A stretch of DNA of 25,494 nt, taken from an uncultured Sphingosinicella sp. (lineage in GTDB: Bacteria; Pseudomonadota; Alphaproteobacteria; Sphingomonadales; Sphingomonadaceae). Below, piece after piece: positions 8,327 through 16,910 of the stretch. Position 1 is the stretch's first letter. Each line of letters opens with the position of its first letter. The notes beneath the pieces were generated by a model that made no database searches, was not told the DNA's origin, and saw only the letters and a list, made by a program, of their open reading frames with translations. The stretch covers positions 1-25,494 of the forward strand of contig CAMPIH010000009.1 in the NCBI GenBank assembly GCA_946886275.1, given 5' to 3'. The position numbers and the translations under genes were made by a program.

Positions 8327-9300
8327 TGGCCGCATCGTCCCCCACCTTGTCGGTGATCGTTCCGGTGAAGGACGAGGAAGAGGCGATCTGGCCGTTCGTC
8401 GATCGGGTCGCCGCGATCCTCGACGGGCTTCTTCCCTCGGTGGACGGGCAGGCCGGCTGGGAGATATTGTTCATCGACGACGGCAGCGAGGACCTTACCC
8501 TTGCCGCCATCCTCCAGGCCCATCAGGCCGATCCACGGGTCCGGGCGATCTCGCTGTCGCGCAATTTCGGCAAGGAAGCGGCGCTCACCGCCGGCCTCGA
8601 TTTCGCCGCCGGCCAGGCGGTGATCCCGATCGACGTCGATCTCCAGGACCCGCCCGAAGTGATCGGCGAGATGCTCGCCAAATGGCGGGACGGCTACGAG
8701 GTCGTCTACGGCGTTCGGACCAATCGCGAGAGCGACAGCCTGCCGAAGCGCCTCACCGCCGACCTTTATTACCGGGCGCACAATTATCTCTCGTCCGACA
8801 AGATTCCGGAACATGCCGGCGATTTCCGGCTGCTCGATCGCTCGGTCGTCGAGATCATTCGCCAGATGCCGGAGCGCAACCGCTTCATGAAGGGATTGTT
8901 CGCCTGGTCCGGCTTCCGGCAGGCGGCGGTCCAATATGAGCGCGCCCCGCGCGAGGTCGGGACGACCAAGTTCCGCTACTGGAAATTGTGGACCCTCGCG
9001 CTCGACGGGCTCACCTCGGCCTCGACCATGCCGCTTCGCATCTGGTCCTATATCGGGGTCGTGATCGCCTTCTTCACCTTGCTCTACGCGGCCGGGGTCA
9101 TCGCCAAGACGATCCTCTTCGGAAGCGACGTCGCCGGCTATCCGTCGCTGATGGTCGCCATCCTCTTCTTCGGCGGGCTCCAGCTCATCTCGCTGGGCGT
9201 GCTCGGCGAATATGTCGGCCGTATCCTGATCGAGACGAAGCGCCGCCCGCTCTACGTCGTCCGCACCAAGGTCGGCTTCGGCGAAGAAGGAAGGGACTGA
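8326..9300 (+). CDS. GtrB-like family 2 glycosyltransferase (polyprenyl-phosphate sugar synthase)
   Basis: A 324-residue enzyme with an N-terminal GT-A domain and two C-terminal membrane helices. Seen: LSVIVPVKDEEEAI, LFIDDGSEDLT, LSRNFGKEAALTAGL, the DVDLQDPPE metal/nucleotide motif (about 103-111), and GDFRLLDRSVVE, all typical of DPM1/GtrB/ArnC enzymes that move a sugar from a nucleotide donor to polyprenyl phosphate on the cytoplasmic face. The two helices lie around IWSYIGVVIAFFTLLYAAGV and LMVAILFFGGLQLISLGVLG. ATG 8326 overlaps the gtrA-like stop; the open frame upstream lies inside that gene. The donor sugar cannot be read from sequence. Confidence 0.9.
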   Translation: MAASSPTLSVIVPVKDEEEAIWPFVDRVAAILDGLLPSVDGQAGWEILFIDDGSEDLTLAAILQAHQADPRVRAISLSRNFGKEAALTAGLDFAAGQAVIPIDVDLQDPPEVIGEMLAKWRDGYEVVYGVRTNRESDSLPKRLTADLYYRAHNYLSSDKIPEHAGDFRLLDRSVVEIIRQMPERNRFMKGLFAWSGFRQAAVQYERAPREVGTTKFRYWKLWTLALDGLTSASTMPLRIWSYIGVVIAFFTLLYAAGVIAKTILFGSDVAGYPSLMVAILFFGGLQLISLGVLGEYVGRILIETKRRPLYVVRTKVGFGEEGRD

Positions 9301-10028
9301 TGGAACGCGCCGTCTTCGATCGAATGGCCGAGCAGGACCAGGTCCATTGGTGGTATGTCGCCCGTCGCCGGATCCTCGCCGACCTGATCGCGCGCGAGAT
9401 CAGCCTTCCCGACGAGGCGCGCCTGCTCGAGATCGGCTGCGGGACAGGGCATAATCTCGACATGCTCAGCCGCTTCGGCCGGCTCGACGCGATCGAGCTC
9501 GACGCCTCCGCCCGGGCCCTGGCGAGCCGCCGGCTCGGCCACGAAGTCGCCGATTCGGCCCTTCCCGAGCTGCCCGGAGTCCCCGACCGCACCTATCACC
9601 TGATCGCTTTGCTCGACGTGCTCGAACATGTCGACGGCGACGAGGCGGCGCTTCGGAGCATCGCGACCAAGCTCGCGCCCGGCGGATCGATCCTCGTCAC
9701 GGTTCCGGCCTATCAATGGATGTGGAGCGCCCATGACGAGGCGCATCACCACAAGCGCCGCTATTCGCGGCGCGGCCTTCGCTCGGTGGCCGAGGCCGCA
9801 GGACTCAAGGTCGACCGCATCGGCTATTTCAACAGCCTGCTCTTCCCGCTCGCCGCCGCGGTCAGGCTCGCCGGCAAGGCGGTCGGCAAGAAGGAAAGCG
9901 ACGACAAGGTGCCGCCGGCGCCGCTGAACCGCCTGTTCCAGTCCGTCTTCGGGCTGGAGCGTCACCTTGTCGGAAGAGTGCCCCTTCCGGCGGGCGTGTC
10001 GCTGTTCGGCATCTTCTCGACCCGGTAG
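9300..10028 (+). CDS. Class I SAM-dependent methyltransferase
   Basis: A 242-residue protein starting at ATG 9300, which overlaps the stop of the glycosyltransferase (TGATG). The SAM-binding motif is LLEIGCGTGHNLDML, with the acidic end of strand 2 in DAIELDASARAL and motif III-like LIALLDVLEHVDGD. Then follow LAPGGSILVTVPAYQWMWSAHDEAHHHKRRYS and a hydrophobic C-terminal part that may touch the membrane. The family is widespread next to glycosyltransferases, and the substrate is probably a sugar or a lipid-linked intermediate (inferred from context only). Its last 67 bases overlap the convergent gene at 9962-11554. Confidence 0.85.
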   Translation: MERAVFDRMAEQDQVHWWYVARRRILADLIAREISLPDEARLLEIGCGTGHNLDMLSRFGRLDAIELDASARALASRRLGHEVADSALPELPGVPDRTYHLIALLDVLEHVDGDEAALRSIATKLAPGGSILVTVPAYQWMWSAHDEAHHHKRRYSRRGLRSVAEAAGLKVDRIGYFNSLLFPLAAAVRLAGKAVGKKESDDKVPPAPLNRLFQSVFGLERHLVGRVPLPAGVSLFGIFSTR

Positions 10029-11554
10029 AGGACGCTCCGGCCGCTCCGCCAGATCGGCCGGAGATCGGCGACGGACTCGGGCTCGAACGGCGGCGGCGAG
10101 ATCAGCCAGACATAGTCGAAGGCCTCGCGCGGGAAGGTCGAAAGCGCCATGTTCGCCGTTCGCCACACTTCGTGGCGGCAGCGGCGGGCGGTGACGATCT
10201 GGGTCGGATCGCGGACGAAGGGCAAGCCGGGCTTGTAGCGAACCTGGAGGAGCTGAGCTCCGGCCATCGTCCACTGGTCGTTCGAAAAGGCCTCACGGCG
10301 GACGAGAGCGATTCCGGGCAGGTGAAGGAGCCGCGACATCGCCCATGGCTCGACGCAGGGGCGGCCGACGAAGCTGACCATCCGCGCGCCGCGGGGAATA
10401 TGATCGAGCGCGGCGAGCTCGCGGTCGTAACTCCGGTCGTAGAGCCAGGCGCTGATCGTGTTGCCGCCGAGCCTGGCTCCCACGAAAGCCAGAGCCGCGA
10501 TCGCGAACGCCTGGACGAAGCGACGACTGGCGAGCGCCGGGAATCGGATGGCGATGATCCCGATCGCGAACAGATAGGGCGCGAGCCGCATGTCGGCATA
10601 AGCCGATCCGAACACAATTCTCGGGAGGAGGACGAAGACGATCGTCAGGAACAGGGCCGAGGCGGCAAGGTTGCGCGAATATTCCATCCGCCGAGTGACC
10701 ATCGCAAGGAGCAGCAGAAGAGCGACGATCGCCAGCGAGCCGACGTCGAACACTTCCCATCGGTCGCGAAGGACCATCAGGATCCAGTCGATCTTCTTGT
10801 CGGCGTTGAACCAGTCCGTGGTCACGCCCGACGCTTCACTCCGCCACAACAAGAGGAGCGCGACCGGCGGGGTCAGCGCCAGGCAATGGATCCCGGATCG
10901 CAAGCCAGAGGAGAAGAAATTGTGGCCGCGATCGAACTGGCGAACCAGTTCGGAAGAGAATGCAAGGACTCCCAGCGTTCCCCAGCCAAAGGCGTGGATC
11001 ACCCACAGGCCTGCGGAAATGGGAACGAACAATAAGGCGCGAAGCCAGACCCGCCCCAGCCGGCCGAGCCTCAGCCAGTAAGCGAAGGCAATCAGCGCCA
11101 GCGCCATCGCCAAGGAGAAATTGGCGAAGCCGAACAGGAACGGGAAATTATAGGCGAAGGGAATGGCGAAGAAGGCGGTTGGCGGAAGCCGCCCGTGGAC
11201 CTCGTAGGCGGTCCACAGCAAACCGGTCACGGTGAGCGGCGGGATCAGGAGGATGATCAGCTTCACTGCCGGTTCGAGCCCGATCAAAGGCGCCAGCAGC
11301 TCGACCAGCAGATCGACTCCGAGATTGCCGATCAGGGCCCATTCGAAATTGTAAAATTGCTGGAGGATCGGCGACTGGTCGAGATCGAGCTGTACCCGGT
11401 AGCGGCCCATGTGGCCGGGCAAATCGAGCAAGGGCGGAACGTCCGGCCACAACAAGGGGAAAGTGCTGGCGAGAACGAGCGAGACGAGCAGCGCCGGGTG
11501 TTCCCACCAGGGCCTGGCCTCGCCTTCACCTCTGCGAAACTCGCCTTCCTGCAT
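9962..11554 (-). CDS. Polytopic membrane protein, GT-C-like architecture, function unknown
   Basis: A 530-residue protein with about ten hydrophobic helices and a soluble C-terminal domain of about 150 residues. After the first helix (about 22-37) the first external loop reads DVPPLLDLPGHMGRYRV, with an acidic residue in the place where GT-C enzymes carry their catalytic or metal-binding acid. This is suggestive but not diagnostic. The C-terminal domain contains VSFVGRPCVEPW and ends in VLYRVEKMPNS. I do not recognise a named family. It begins 120 bp downstream of the LtaS-like gene in the same orientation and may belong to the same transcript. The stop codon lies 67 bp inside the convergent methyltransferase gene. 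Confidence 0.75.
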   Translation of the reverse strand: MQEGEFRRGEGEARPWWEHPALLVSLVLASTFPLLWPDVPPLLDLPGHMGRYRVQLDLDQSPILQQFYNFEWALIGNLGVDLLVELLAPLIGLEPAVKLIILLIPPLTVTGLLWTAYEVHGRLPPTAFFAIPFAYNFPFLFGFANFSLAMALALIAFAYWLRLGRLGRVWLRALLFVPISAGLWVIHAFGWGTLGVLAFSSELVRQFDRGHNFFSSGLRSGIHCLALTPPVALLLLWRSEASGVTTDWFNADKKIDWILMVLRDRWEVFDVGSLAIVALLLLLAMVTRRMEYSRNLAASALFLTIVFVLLPRIVFGSAYADMRLAPYLFAIGIIAIRFPALASRRFVQAFAIAALAFVGARLGGNTISAWLYDRSYDRELAALDHIPRGARMVSFVGRPCVEPWAMSRLLHLPGIALVRREAFSNDQWTMAGAQLLQVRYKPGLPFVRDPTQIVTARRCRHEVWRTANMALSTFPREAFDYVWLISPPPFEPESVADLRPIWRSGRSVLYRVEKMPNSDTPAGRGTLPTR

Positions 11555-11674
11555 GCCCCCGTCGCTCCAGTCGCGGCCGGAAAGGCATCGCCTTTACACG
11601 ACCGTAGCCGCTTTCAAGCAGAAATCGGCCTGAACCGGCAGTGGCCGCAGATCCCGATGGCTCGCTGTGACGTG

Positions 11675-13063
11675 TCAGGAAACGGGTTGTGAAGCGGAAA
11701 CCTCGGCGAGCCTCTCAGGTAGACGAGCCTTCGGACGAAGCAGGATCCACGGCACCCGGTCCTGTTCGAACTGGCTGCGATGCTGCCGATCGAAGAATGG
11801 CGGGAGGTGATCACCGACGATCAATATGTCGGTATCGGGAAAATCGGCGCGGGCGATTTCCTGTGCCAGCTCGCGTCCGCTCTGCTCGAACAGCTGGAGC
11901 AGGCGGCAGACCTGCGGGAAGTCGCGGTCGAGGCTCGAATCGAACCTCGCGCAATGCTCGGTATGCAGTCTCTCGCTGCTCGGAACCGGCAAATGGCTGT
12001 TCACGGTGAGCCAGTAGAGAAATTGCGGCTGCTCGGCCGCGCGCAAGGCCGCTCCGATCTGGCGGGGAATGTCCCGGTCGCAAGCGCCGGCGAACACGCC
12101 CGGGCATTTTTCCGCGCCGGCTTCCATCATCTCCGGAGCGAAACGCATCTCCTGAAAGCCAACATTGGGATACCAGGTCGTCCGGTCGAAGAAGCCGCCG
12201 GTGAAGCTGTGCCAGGCGCTGCTGTGATAGCCCCGTCTGGCCAGGACCGATGGGAGGCATGTTTCGTCCCGCTGCTTCAGGACCTGATCGTAATCCGCCC
12301 AGCGCCCGCAGAGTTCGCGCATCTCCCCTTTGGTCGTCGAGCCATAGAACAGGGTGTCGCCGGTGATGACCTCGTAACGGGCGCGGACCTCGGGCGTGGC
12401 CCACAAATTGACCAGCCGGCTGCGGAGCGCCGGATCGACCGGCTGGCCCATGGCCTCGACCATGACCAGCAGGACGTGGCGATCGCCCGTCGCCAGATCC
12501 TGGAGACCGCTGCGCTGGACGGCAGAGGTGAACAACGCGTCGGATGCCGGGATCCGATGGTAGGAGCCGCGGGTCGTGCTCGCCATCGACGTGTCCAGTG
12601 AAATGGTGATCAGGATCGCGGCGAACGCGAGAAGCTTCCATTTCAACTCGACGAGCCTGGTCGGTCGACGCAGCAGCCACCAGGCCGCCACCAATGTCCC
12701 AGCGAGCGCGGCGGCTGAGACGATATATTCCGGCGCGGCCGACGGGTTGAGCTCGGCTGCGAAGCGAAGCGAATGAAGCAGCGAGACGATGCTCAAGGTG
12801 AACAAGGTGGAGATGAAGTGCATCGCGGAGACGACGACCGCCGCCACGAAGATGGCGAACTTGAGTCCGAACCAGGCGCGATGCGCGGCCAGCCCCAGCA
12901 GGCCCGTAATCAGGATGGGCAGGGCCCGCGGCGGGCCGCCCATGATCCACAACAGCCCGTAAGCCAGGTTGGGAAGCAGGATCCAGCAGAGCAGCCAGTT
13001 CTCGAACAGCCGAAGCCCTTCGGATCGCGGCTGCCTGAGCCTTGCCGTCAAAGCGATGTCCAT
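11675..13063 (-). CDS. LtaS/OpgB-like membrane sulfatase-fold transferase
   Basis: A 462-residue alkaline-phosphatase-superfamily enzyme: four or five N-terminal membrane helices (to about residue 155), then an extracytoplasmic catalytic domain. Candidate metal and catalytic residues are Glu203 (LLVMVEAMG), the Thr243/Thr244 nucleophile region (GSTTKGEMRELCG), His357 (TVNSHLPV) and Asp418-His419 (VGDHLPPF). WHSFTGGFFDRTTWYPNVGF matches the segment conserved in LtaS, OpgB and related proteins. Such enzymes transfer phosphoglycerol or phosphoethanolamine from phospholipid to a glycan or lipid outside the cytoplasm. The exact donor and acceptor are not readable. ATG 13063 is preceded by GGGGAG. 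The gap upstream (13064-13158) contains an AT-rich tract that could hold its own promoter. Confidence 0.8.
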   Translation of the reverse strand: MDIALTARLRQPRSEGLRLFENWLLCWILLPNLAYGLLWIMGGPPRALPILITGLLGLAAHRAWFGLKFAIFVAAVVVSAMHFISTLFTLSIVSLLHSLRFAAELNPSAAPEYIVSAAALAGTLVAAWWLLRRPTRLVELKWKLLAFAAILITISLDTSMASTTRGSYHRIPASDALFTSAVQRSGLQDLATGDRHVLLVMVEAMGQPVDPALRSRLVNLWATPEVRARYEVITGDTLFYGSTTKGEMRELCGRWADYDQVLKQRDETCLPSVLARRGYHSSAWHSFTGGFFDRTTWYPNVGFQEMRFAPEMMEAGAEKCPGVFAGACDRDIPRQIGAALRAAEQPQFLYWLTVNSHLPVPSSERLHTEHCARFDSSLDRDFPQVCRLLQLFEQSGRELAQEIARADFPDTDILIVGDHLPPFFDRQHRSQFEQDRVPWILLRPKARLPERLAEVSASQPVS

Positions 13064-13158
13064 TCGGTCTCCCCTCAGGAGAGCGTCTGTCCGAAAGGCT
13101 TGAAAATTTGGTTAACGAAGACTTGCGATGGCTTTCGCTGCCCTTCGCATCCCGAGGG

Positions 13159-14061
13159 TCATGGCTCGTTCGAGCCTCGATCCTGAAGCCAGTGCGAGAA
13201 GGTTTGGGAAAGACCCTCGTTCAGGGAAACCCGTGGCCGCCACCCGGTCGAGAATAATCGCTTCGTGTCGGGCAAGAGGCGATCGGGATCGCCTTGCCGG
13301 TCCGGTCGTCTCCCCAGGCCGGTCTCGTCCGAGCCGGCGCACCCGGCCAGGATTCGGGCGGCGTCACCCAGACTATTCGGCGTTCCGCCGCCGATATTGA
13401 CGACCCCGACCAAGGCGGACTCGGCAACGGCCAGGATCGCGCCGGCGGCGTCTTCGACGTGGAGAAGGTCGCGAACCTGTCTCCCGCTCGACAATTCGGG
13501 AACTCGGCCGTCGCCATGGCTTCGACAGATATAGGGAATGAGCCGGTCCTTGTTCTCGCCGGGGCCGTAGACGAAGAATATCCGCGCCTCGACGGCTTCG
13601 AAATCGCCGAACGCAGCTGTCTCCACGGCCTTCCAGGCGGCGAGCTTGGCGAATCCATAACGGGTCGCCGGCCGTTCCGGCGTGACGCCTTCCGAGCAGA
13701 GGCCGCCGCTCCAGTCATATTCCGCGCAGGACCCGATCTGGATGAAGCGGCGACCACCCGATTCGGCGAAGGCGCGGGCAAGGCCGCTCGTCGCCGCAAT
13801 CCAGTCGAGGTTCAAAAGACTCGACCAATAAGTCGGCTGAGTGGTGTCCCAGGCCGCATGAACCAGATGGGTAGGGCGCAGCTCTTCGATCAGTCGCGGG
13901 CCAGCGTCCGGCGCGAGCAGATCGATCCGATGGACCTTGACGCCATCGGGCTCGGCAATCGCCCGACGGGCGATGGCGTGGACTTCGTGGCCGGCCGAAG
14001 CCGCGAGGCGGGCCACCGCGCCGCCGATCATTCCGCCAAATCCCGTGACGAGCAGCTTCAC
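13159..14061 (-). CDS. NAD(P)-dependent SDR epimerase/reductase, likely NDP-4-ketosugar reductase
   Basis: A 300-residue extended short-chain dehydrogenase. Seen: the nucleotide-binding TGFGGMIGG (Gly7, Gly10, Gly13), and the catalytic triad Ser111 (IQIGSCAEY), Tyr135 and Lys139 (RYGFAK). The GTG start at 14061 overlaps the stop of the epimerase gene (GTGA). As the last gene of the CDP-sugar run it is the natural candidate for the final 4-ketoreduction of a CDP-4-keto-6-deoxy sugar (inference from position; sequence alone cannot separate reductase from epimerase). The coding strand continues for 95 bp without a gene to the LtaS-like gene. Confidence 0.85.
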   Translation of the reverse strand: MKLLVTGFGGMIGGAVARLAASAGHEVHAIARRAIAEPDGVKVHRIDLLAPDAGPRLIEELRPTHLVHAAWDTTQPTYWSSLLNLDWIAATSGLARAFAESGGRRFIQIGSCAEYDWSGGLCSEGVTPERPATRYGFAKLAAWKAVETAAFGDFEAVEARIFFVYGPGENKDRLIPYICRSHGDGRVPELSSGRQVRDLLHVEDAAGAILAVAESALVGVVNIGGGTPNSLGDAARILAGCAGSDETGLGRRPDRQGDPDRLLPDTKRLFSTGWRPRVSLNEGLSQTFSHWLQDRGSNEP

Positions 14062-14603
14062 GCGTCAGCCGACGGGTAGAGCAGCAGCGGATAAGTCGAG
14101 TCGCGCTCGGAGATCACCGCCGGTGGCGCCGGCCAGGCGATGGCGAGGGCCGGATCGTCCCAGCGCAGTCCGCGCGCCTGTTCCGGCCGATATTCCGCAC
14201 CCATCAGATAGTGGATCTGGCTTTCGGCCTCGAGCGTCAGGAAGCCGTGCGCAAGGCCTTCAGCGAGATAGACCATCCGCCCGGTCTCCGCCCCAAGCTC
14301 GACGCCTTTCCACTCAAGATAGGTTTCGCTGTCCGGCCGAAGATCGACGGCCACGTCGAAAATCCGTCCTTTCGTACAGGAAACGATCTTGGGCTCGCCG
14401 AAAGGCGGCTCCTGAAAATGAAGGCCGCGCAATGTGTGGCGGTGCGTGTTGAGCGACAGATTGGCCTGAACGACGTTGAAGCCAATTCCAGCCGATCGGA
14501 ATTCGCGCTCGCAAAATGTTCGAACGAAAGCGCCACGTTCGTCCTCGATCGGGTCGAGCTCGACAATCACGAAGCCGTCGATGGAGGTCGGCCGGAACTG
14601 CAT
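14058..14603 (-). CDS. RmlC-like NDP-4-keto-6-deoxysugar 3,5-epimerase
   Basis: A 181-residue cupin of the dTDP-4-dehydrorhamnose 3,5-epimerase family. Seen: the opening DPIEDERGAFVRTF, QANLSLNTHRHTLRGLHFQ with catalytic His62, PKIVSCTKGRIFDVAVDLRPDSETY with the conserved Lys72, and Tyr132 in the position of the catalytic tyrosine, so the active site looks complete. The open frame runs 22 codons further upstream, but ATG 14603 gives the normal family start and lies 1 nt after the stop of the C-methyltransferase gene. No rmlA, rmlB or rmlD lies nearby; the neighbours make a CDP sugar, so the substrate is probably CDP-linked and the product an L sugar (inference). Confidence 0.9.
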   Translation of the reverse strand: MQFRPTSIDGFVIVELDPIEDERGAFVRTFCEREFRSAGIGFNVVQANLSLNTHRHTLRGLHFQEPPFGEPKIVSCTKGRIFDVAVDLRPDSETYLEWKGVELGAETGRMVYLAEGLAHGFLTLEAESQIHYLMGAEYRPEQARGLRWDDPALAIAWPAPPAVISERDSTYPLLLYPSADA

Positions 14604-14604
14604 T

Positions 14605-15858
14605 CTAGTCGATCCGGATTTCCGGAATCGCGGTGACGAAGCGCCCGCCCCAGTCTCGCACTGAAGCAAGCTGGCTGACGATCTCGTCGCGAAGGTTCCA
14701 GGGCAGGATCAGGACGTAATCCGGCTTGAATTCGGCCAGTGCGTCGGGCGCCCGAACCGGGATGTGGCTGCCGGGCAGCAAGGTCCCCTGCTTGGCGGGG
14801 TTGCGGTCGACGGCGAACGCAATGTGATCGGTACCGACCCCGCAATAGTTCAGCAACGTGTTGCCCTTCGCCGCAGCGCCATAGGCGGCGACGCTCTTTC
14901 CGTCGGCACGGGCGTCGTCCAGGAAAGGGAGAAGACCCGCCCGAACCGCCTTCACGCGTTCCTCGAACCCTCGATATCCCTCGACTCGGTCGAGACCGAA
15001 ATCGCGTTCCTTCTGAAGGACGTGTTCGACATTGTCAGTCAGCACGTGGGCCGCGCCCGAATGGCAGGCGAAGACTCGAAGCGATCCGCCATGGGTCGGT
15101 TGCTCGGTCGCATCGAAGATGACGAGCCCATGCTGTTCGAAAATCCTCTTCACCGCCAGAAGGGAAAGATAGGTGAAATGCTCGTGGTAGATGGTGTCGA
15201 ACTGAACCTCGCGGATCAGATTGAGCAGGTGCGGAAATTCGACGGTGAATACCCCCTCCGGCTTGAGCAGGATCGGAATTCCAGCGACGAAATCATGGAT
15301 GTCCGGCACATGCGCCATCACGTTCTTGGCCGCCATGAGGTCTGCGGACAGACCGCGCCGAGCGAGCTCGGACGCGGTTTCGGCACCGAAGAATTTCACC
15401 TCCGTGGGAACACCCTTGGCGCGAGCGGCCGCGGCGACATTGCCGGCCGGCTCGATGCCGAGCACCGGAATGCCTCGCTCGGCGAAATATTGAAGCAAAT
15501 ATCCATCGTTGCTGGCGATCTCGACCACCTGGCTTTCGGCGCCCAGATCGAAGCGGCCGATCATGTCGGCAGCATATTGGCGACAATGGTTCAGCCATGA
15601 ATCCGAAAAGGACGAGAAATAGGCGTAGGTCTCGTTGAAGATGGTCTCGGGCGGAGTCACTCGGTCCACCTGGACCAGCAGGCACTGCTCGCAAACCCGC
15701 GCATGAAGCGGGAAGACAGGCTCAGGCGAATCGACCTGATCGGGCGTCAGATAGGAATTGGCGAGAGGCTGAACGCCGAGATCGACCAGGGTGATGGTCA
15801 ACAAGGCACCGCAACCCTGACACTCGCTCGCCCGCGCCGTTGCCGTGGGACTCGTCAT
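14605..15858 (-). CDS. Sugar C-methyltransferase, TylC3/TcaB9-like
   Basis: A 417-residue three-domain protein: an N-terminal zinc module with Cys13-x2-Cys16 and Cys56-x2-Cys59, a central Rossmann SAM domain with VVEIASNDGYLLQ (111-123), and a C-terminal Rossmann-like domain (AAYGAAAKGNTLLNY). The FDTIYHEHFTYLSL segment holds Tyr224, Glu226 and His227 with the spacing of the catalytic Tyr/Glu/His set described for TcaB9. Such enzymes add a methyl group to C-3 of a 4-keto-deoxysugar nucleotide, creating a tertiary alcohol or amine centre. ATG 15858 overlaps the rfbG stop (ATGA). With RfbF and RfbG upstream the expected substrate is CDP-4-keto-6-deoxyglucose (inference). Confidence 0.92.
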   Translation of the reverse strand: MTSPTATARASECQGCGALLTITLVDLGVQPLANSYLTPDQVDSPEPVFPLHARVCEQCLLVQVDRVTPPETIFNETYAYFSSFSDSWLNHCRQYAADMIGRFDLGAESQVVEIASNDGYLLQYFAERGIPVLGIEPAGNVAAAARAKGVPTEVKFFGAETASELARRGLSADLMAAKNVMAHVPDIHDFVAGIPILLKPEGVFTVEFPHLLNLIREVQFDTIYHEHFTYLSLLAVKRIFEQHGLVIFDATEQPTHGGSLRVFACHSGAAHVLTDNVEHVLQKERDFGLDRVEGYRGFEERVKAVRAGLLPFLDDARADGKSVAAYGAAAKGNTLLNYCGVGTDHIAFAVDRNPAKQGTLLPGSHIPVRAPDALAEFKPDYVLILPWNLRDEIVSQLASVRDWGGRFVTAIPEIRID

Positions 15859-16910
15859 GAAAGTGCCTCGTAATGCGCGATCTGGTTGCGGCAGAGAGCC
15901 AGCGGGTCATCACCTTTCTGGTGCCTGGAATACCATTCGGCAGTCCAGCCGACCGCATCGTAACAATGAAGGCGGGGATGCCAGGAAAGGACATTCATTG
16001 CCTTCGATGGATCGAGCGAAAGCAGCTTCGTCTCCCTCGGGCCCGCCTCTTCATCCCGGATCCAGCCGCGGTCTGTACCCAGAGCTCGAGCCGTGATTTC
16101 GGCCACCTCGCCGACGGTCGCACTCTGCCCGGGCAAGGGACCGAAATTGAGCGCTCGCGGCACCTCGCTCTTCGTCGCCAGCGCTTCTAGGTAGAGAAGG
16201 TAGCCCGAAAGCGCATCCACCACATGTTGCCACGGCCGGGTCGCCTCGGGATGGCGAAGGACGAGGGGCTTGCTTTGGCGAATGGCTCTCCAGACGTCGG
16301 GTATCAACCGGTCTTCGGACCAGTCGCCGCCACCAATGACGTTGCCGGCCCGCGCGGTTGCCAGCGGCACTTGTCGAAAAAAGCTTAGGGCATAGCTTTT
16401 CGTGGCGATCTCGGCCGCGGCCTTGGACGCGGAATAAGGATCGTTGCCGCCCAACGGGTCTTCTTCGACAAAGTCCCGGCCCTCGTCGAGGTTCGCATAG
16501 ACCTTGTCGGTCGTCACCACCAAAGCGGCTTCGAGGGCAGGCTCGTCCCGTAAGGCGTCGAGCAGATGGACCGTTCCCATCAGATTGGCGGAGAAAGTCT
16601 CGACCGGCTGGGCATAGGATCGGCGGACCAGCGATTGGGCGGCCATGTGGATGACGATCGATGGCCGAAGATCCGCTATCAGCGCCCGCAAGGCCTCGCG
16701 GTCGGAGAGATCGCCGATGACCTCCCGAACTAAGAGGCGGTCGCCGATCTGACTCCACAGATTCGGGTCTCCCTCGGGGGCGAGCGCATATCCGGTCACC
16801 TGCGCACCCAGTCGGTCGAGCCAAATGGCCATCCAGGCGCCCTTGAAACCGGTATGTCCGGTGAGGAGAACCCGGCGTCCTTCCCAGAAGTCACGACTTG
16901 GAGAGCTCAC
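15855..16910 (-). CDS. rfbG: CDP-glucose 4,6-dehydratase
   Basis: RfbG converts CDP-glucose to CDP-4-keto-6-deoxyglucose with bound NAD. Seen: FWEGRRVLLTGHTGFKGAW (residues 8-26) with the family's Rossmann loop, HMAAQSLVRRSYAQP, TTDKVY (133-138) and the catalytic Tyr159/Lys163 in YSASK. The CDP-glucose rather than dTDP-glucose type is indicated by TGHTGFKGAW and DKVY. The frame is open to GTG 16943 and has ATG 16922, but GTG 16910 overlaps the rfbF stop as GTGA, has GGAAG 5 bases upstream, and starts the protein 8 residues before FWEGRRV as in homologues. That gives 351 residues. Confidence 0.95.
   Translation of the reverse strand: MSSPSRDFWEGRRVLLTGHTGFKGAWMAIWLDRLGAQVTGYALAPEGDPNLWSQIGDRLLVREVIGDLSDREALRALIADLRPSIVIHMAAQSLVRRSYAQPVETFSANLMGTVHLLDALRDEPALEAALVVTTDKVYANLDEGRDFVEEDPLGGNDPYSASKAAAEIATKSYALSFFRQVPLATARAGNVIGGGDWSEDRLIPDVWRAIRQSKPLVLRHPEATRPWQHVVDALSGYLLYLEALATKSEVPRALNFGPLPGQSATVGEVAEITARALGTDRGWIRDEEAGPRETKLLSLDPSKAMNVLSWHPRLHCYDAVGWTAEWYSRHQKGDDPLALCRNQIAHYEALS

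Noticed and set aside
14058..14603. Part of a dTDP-L-rhamnose operon
   Set aside because: The epimerase is rmlC-like, but rmlA, rmlB and rmlD are absent and the neighbours are CDP-glucose enzymes.
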